The notes below the pieces were generated by a model. The model saw only the letters and a list, made by a program, of their open reading frames with translations, was not told the origin of the DNA and did not search any database. From assembly GCA_018398805.1 (NCBI GenBank), contig JAGFBZ010002330.1, forward strand, positions 1 through 64,000: a DNA stretch of 64,000 nt. Direction: 5' to 3'. This DNA comes from Hirundichthys speculiger. Lineage: Eukaryota > Chordata > Actinopteri > Beloniformes > Exocoetidae. Position numbers and translations under genes: made by a program. The number at the start of each line of letters is the position of its first letter. The stretch's first letter is position 1. Shown here in pieces: positions 63,539 through 64,000 of the stretch.

Positions 63539-63713
63539 ATGAACAATGCATGCATGTAGCATTTTAGCAATTTTAACGGTGATTTAGCTCACAGATATGA
63601 GTAACATCTCCACAACACACTGTGTGCATACAGTCTTTATAAATGATGTTGATATTAAAAATGGCGGAAGCCTGGTAACCTAGAAGCTGGGTGTGATGTG
63701 AGTACTATCTATA

Positions 63714-63875
63714 GGCAAACAAGAAGTGGCTCTGGGCCTATCTTTGATGCAGTCCGATGCCTACCTGAAACCTCTCTGTTACTCCTATTGCACACCTCGC
63801 TGCTGCCATGTTGCCCTCTTGCATATCCTGTTTTACTCTAACGTACGTTTCTCAACATAGCTACCTATAGTCTTT
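63714..63875 (-). pseudogene. RTE-like LINE reverse transcriptase fragment (upstream half)
   Basis: On the minus strand the GLHQ segment (complement of the plus-strand GATGCAGTCC) and a degraded SPFLFA-type segment match the motif that precedes the FADD box in RTE-type reverse transcriptases. It joins directly to 61619-61891 once the intervening insertion is removed. Similarity fades beyond about 63875. It carries stops and is dead. Confidence 0.65.
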
Positions 63876-64000
63876 CCCAGATCTTTATCTTGTGGTTCAG
63901 TAACATGCTGCTGCCTCAGTTTAATAATTGTTTTTCCAAAGCTGTGAACTGATCTATATCTTATAAACCAGGGACATTTTTTTTTCATCATATTTTAGTA

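Larger units (their letters stand above)
61892..63705 (-). mobile_element. 1.8-kb insertion inside the RTE-like LINE, with exon-like coding pieces
   Basis: The LINE resumes at 63714, so this interval is a later insertion. The flanks show an imperfect 8-bp duplication (TTTCTATA at 61884-61891, TATCTATA at 63706-63713). Without its own nested hAT MITE (62375-62899) and pogo-like MITE (63197-63376) it is about 1.1 kb. No clear inverted termini were found. Its minus strand carries two exon-like pieces, listed separately. It may be a truncated transposon with introns or a captured gene fragment. Confidence 0.5.

Overview
The window looks like a piece of a teleost fish chromosome, and it is almost entirely non-coding. 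Three things point to a fish: an exon with canonical vertebrate splice sites whose 27 complete codons closely match the V-ATPase c'' subunit (ATP6V0B); a dense set of DNA transposon families typical of ray-finned fish (hAT, Tc1/mariner, pogo/Tigger-like, PIF/Harbinger-like) with fish LINE fragments; and AT-rich sequence broken up by microsatellites and homopolymers. Apart from broken transposases, I could not tie any long open frame to a known protein. Family names below come from remembered consensus sequences and structural signatures (terminal inverted repeats, target-site duplications), not from a search.

Layout. 1-2424: an (AT)n array, one arm of an inverted repeat pair, and a hAT-like element that contains a second hAT element. 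2425-2508 (minus): the ATP6V0B exon; later exons should lie left of the window and earlier ones were not found. 2509-6820: two decayed THAP-domain fragments on opposite strands, the second repeat arm, a GC-rich unresolved repeat block, a hAT end and a LINE 3' end. 6821-13455: ordinary AT-rich sequence. 13456-16561: a Tc1/mariner cluster in which two elements are joined head to head with both 5' parts gone; the second carries a solo-LTR-like insertion. 16562-32658: mostly featureless, apart from one transposon at 20592-21486 and a common fish repeat near 25.1 kb. 32659-33833: a complete hAT element inside an AT microsatellite. 33834-55067: a long quiet stretch with simple repeats, one composite repeat at 37.0-37.4 kb and a few GC-richer islands that could be conserved regulatory DNA. 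55068-64000: a dense nest of transposons: a Harbinger-like element abutted by a hAT that contains a pogo-like element that contains another repeat; two pogo-like MITEs in inverted orientation; and an RTE-like LINE split by a 1.8 kb insertion that itself received a hAT MITE and a pogo-like MITE.

I found no operon, CRISPR array, tRNA, rRNA or recognisable microRNA. The main interest is the datable insertion history, the lone ATP6V0B exon, the scattered THAP fragments, and the exon-like piece inside the split LINE. I see no convincing new multi-gene system.
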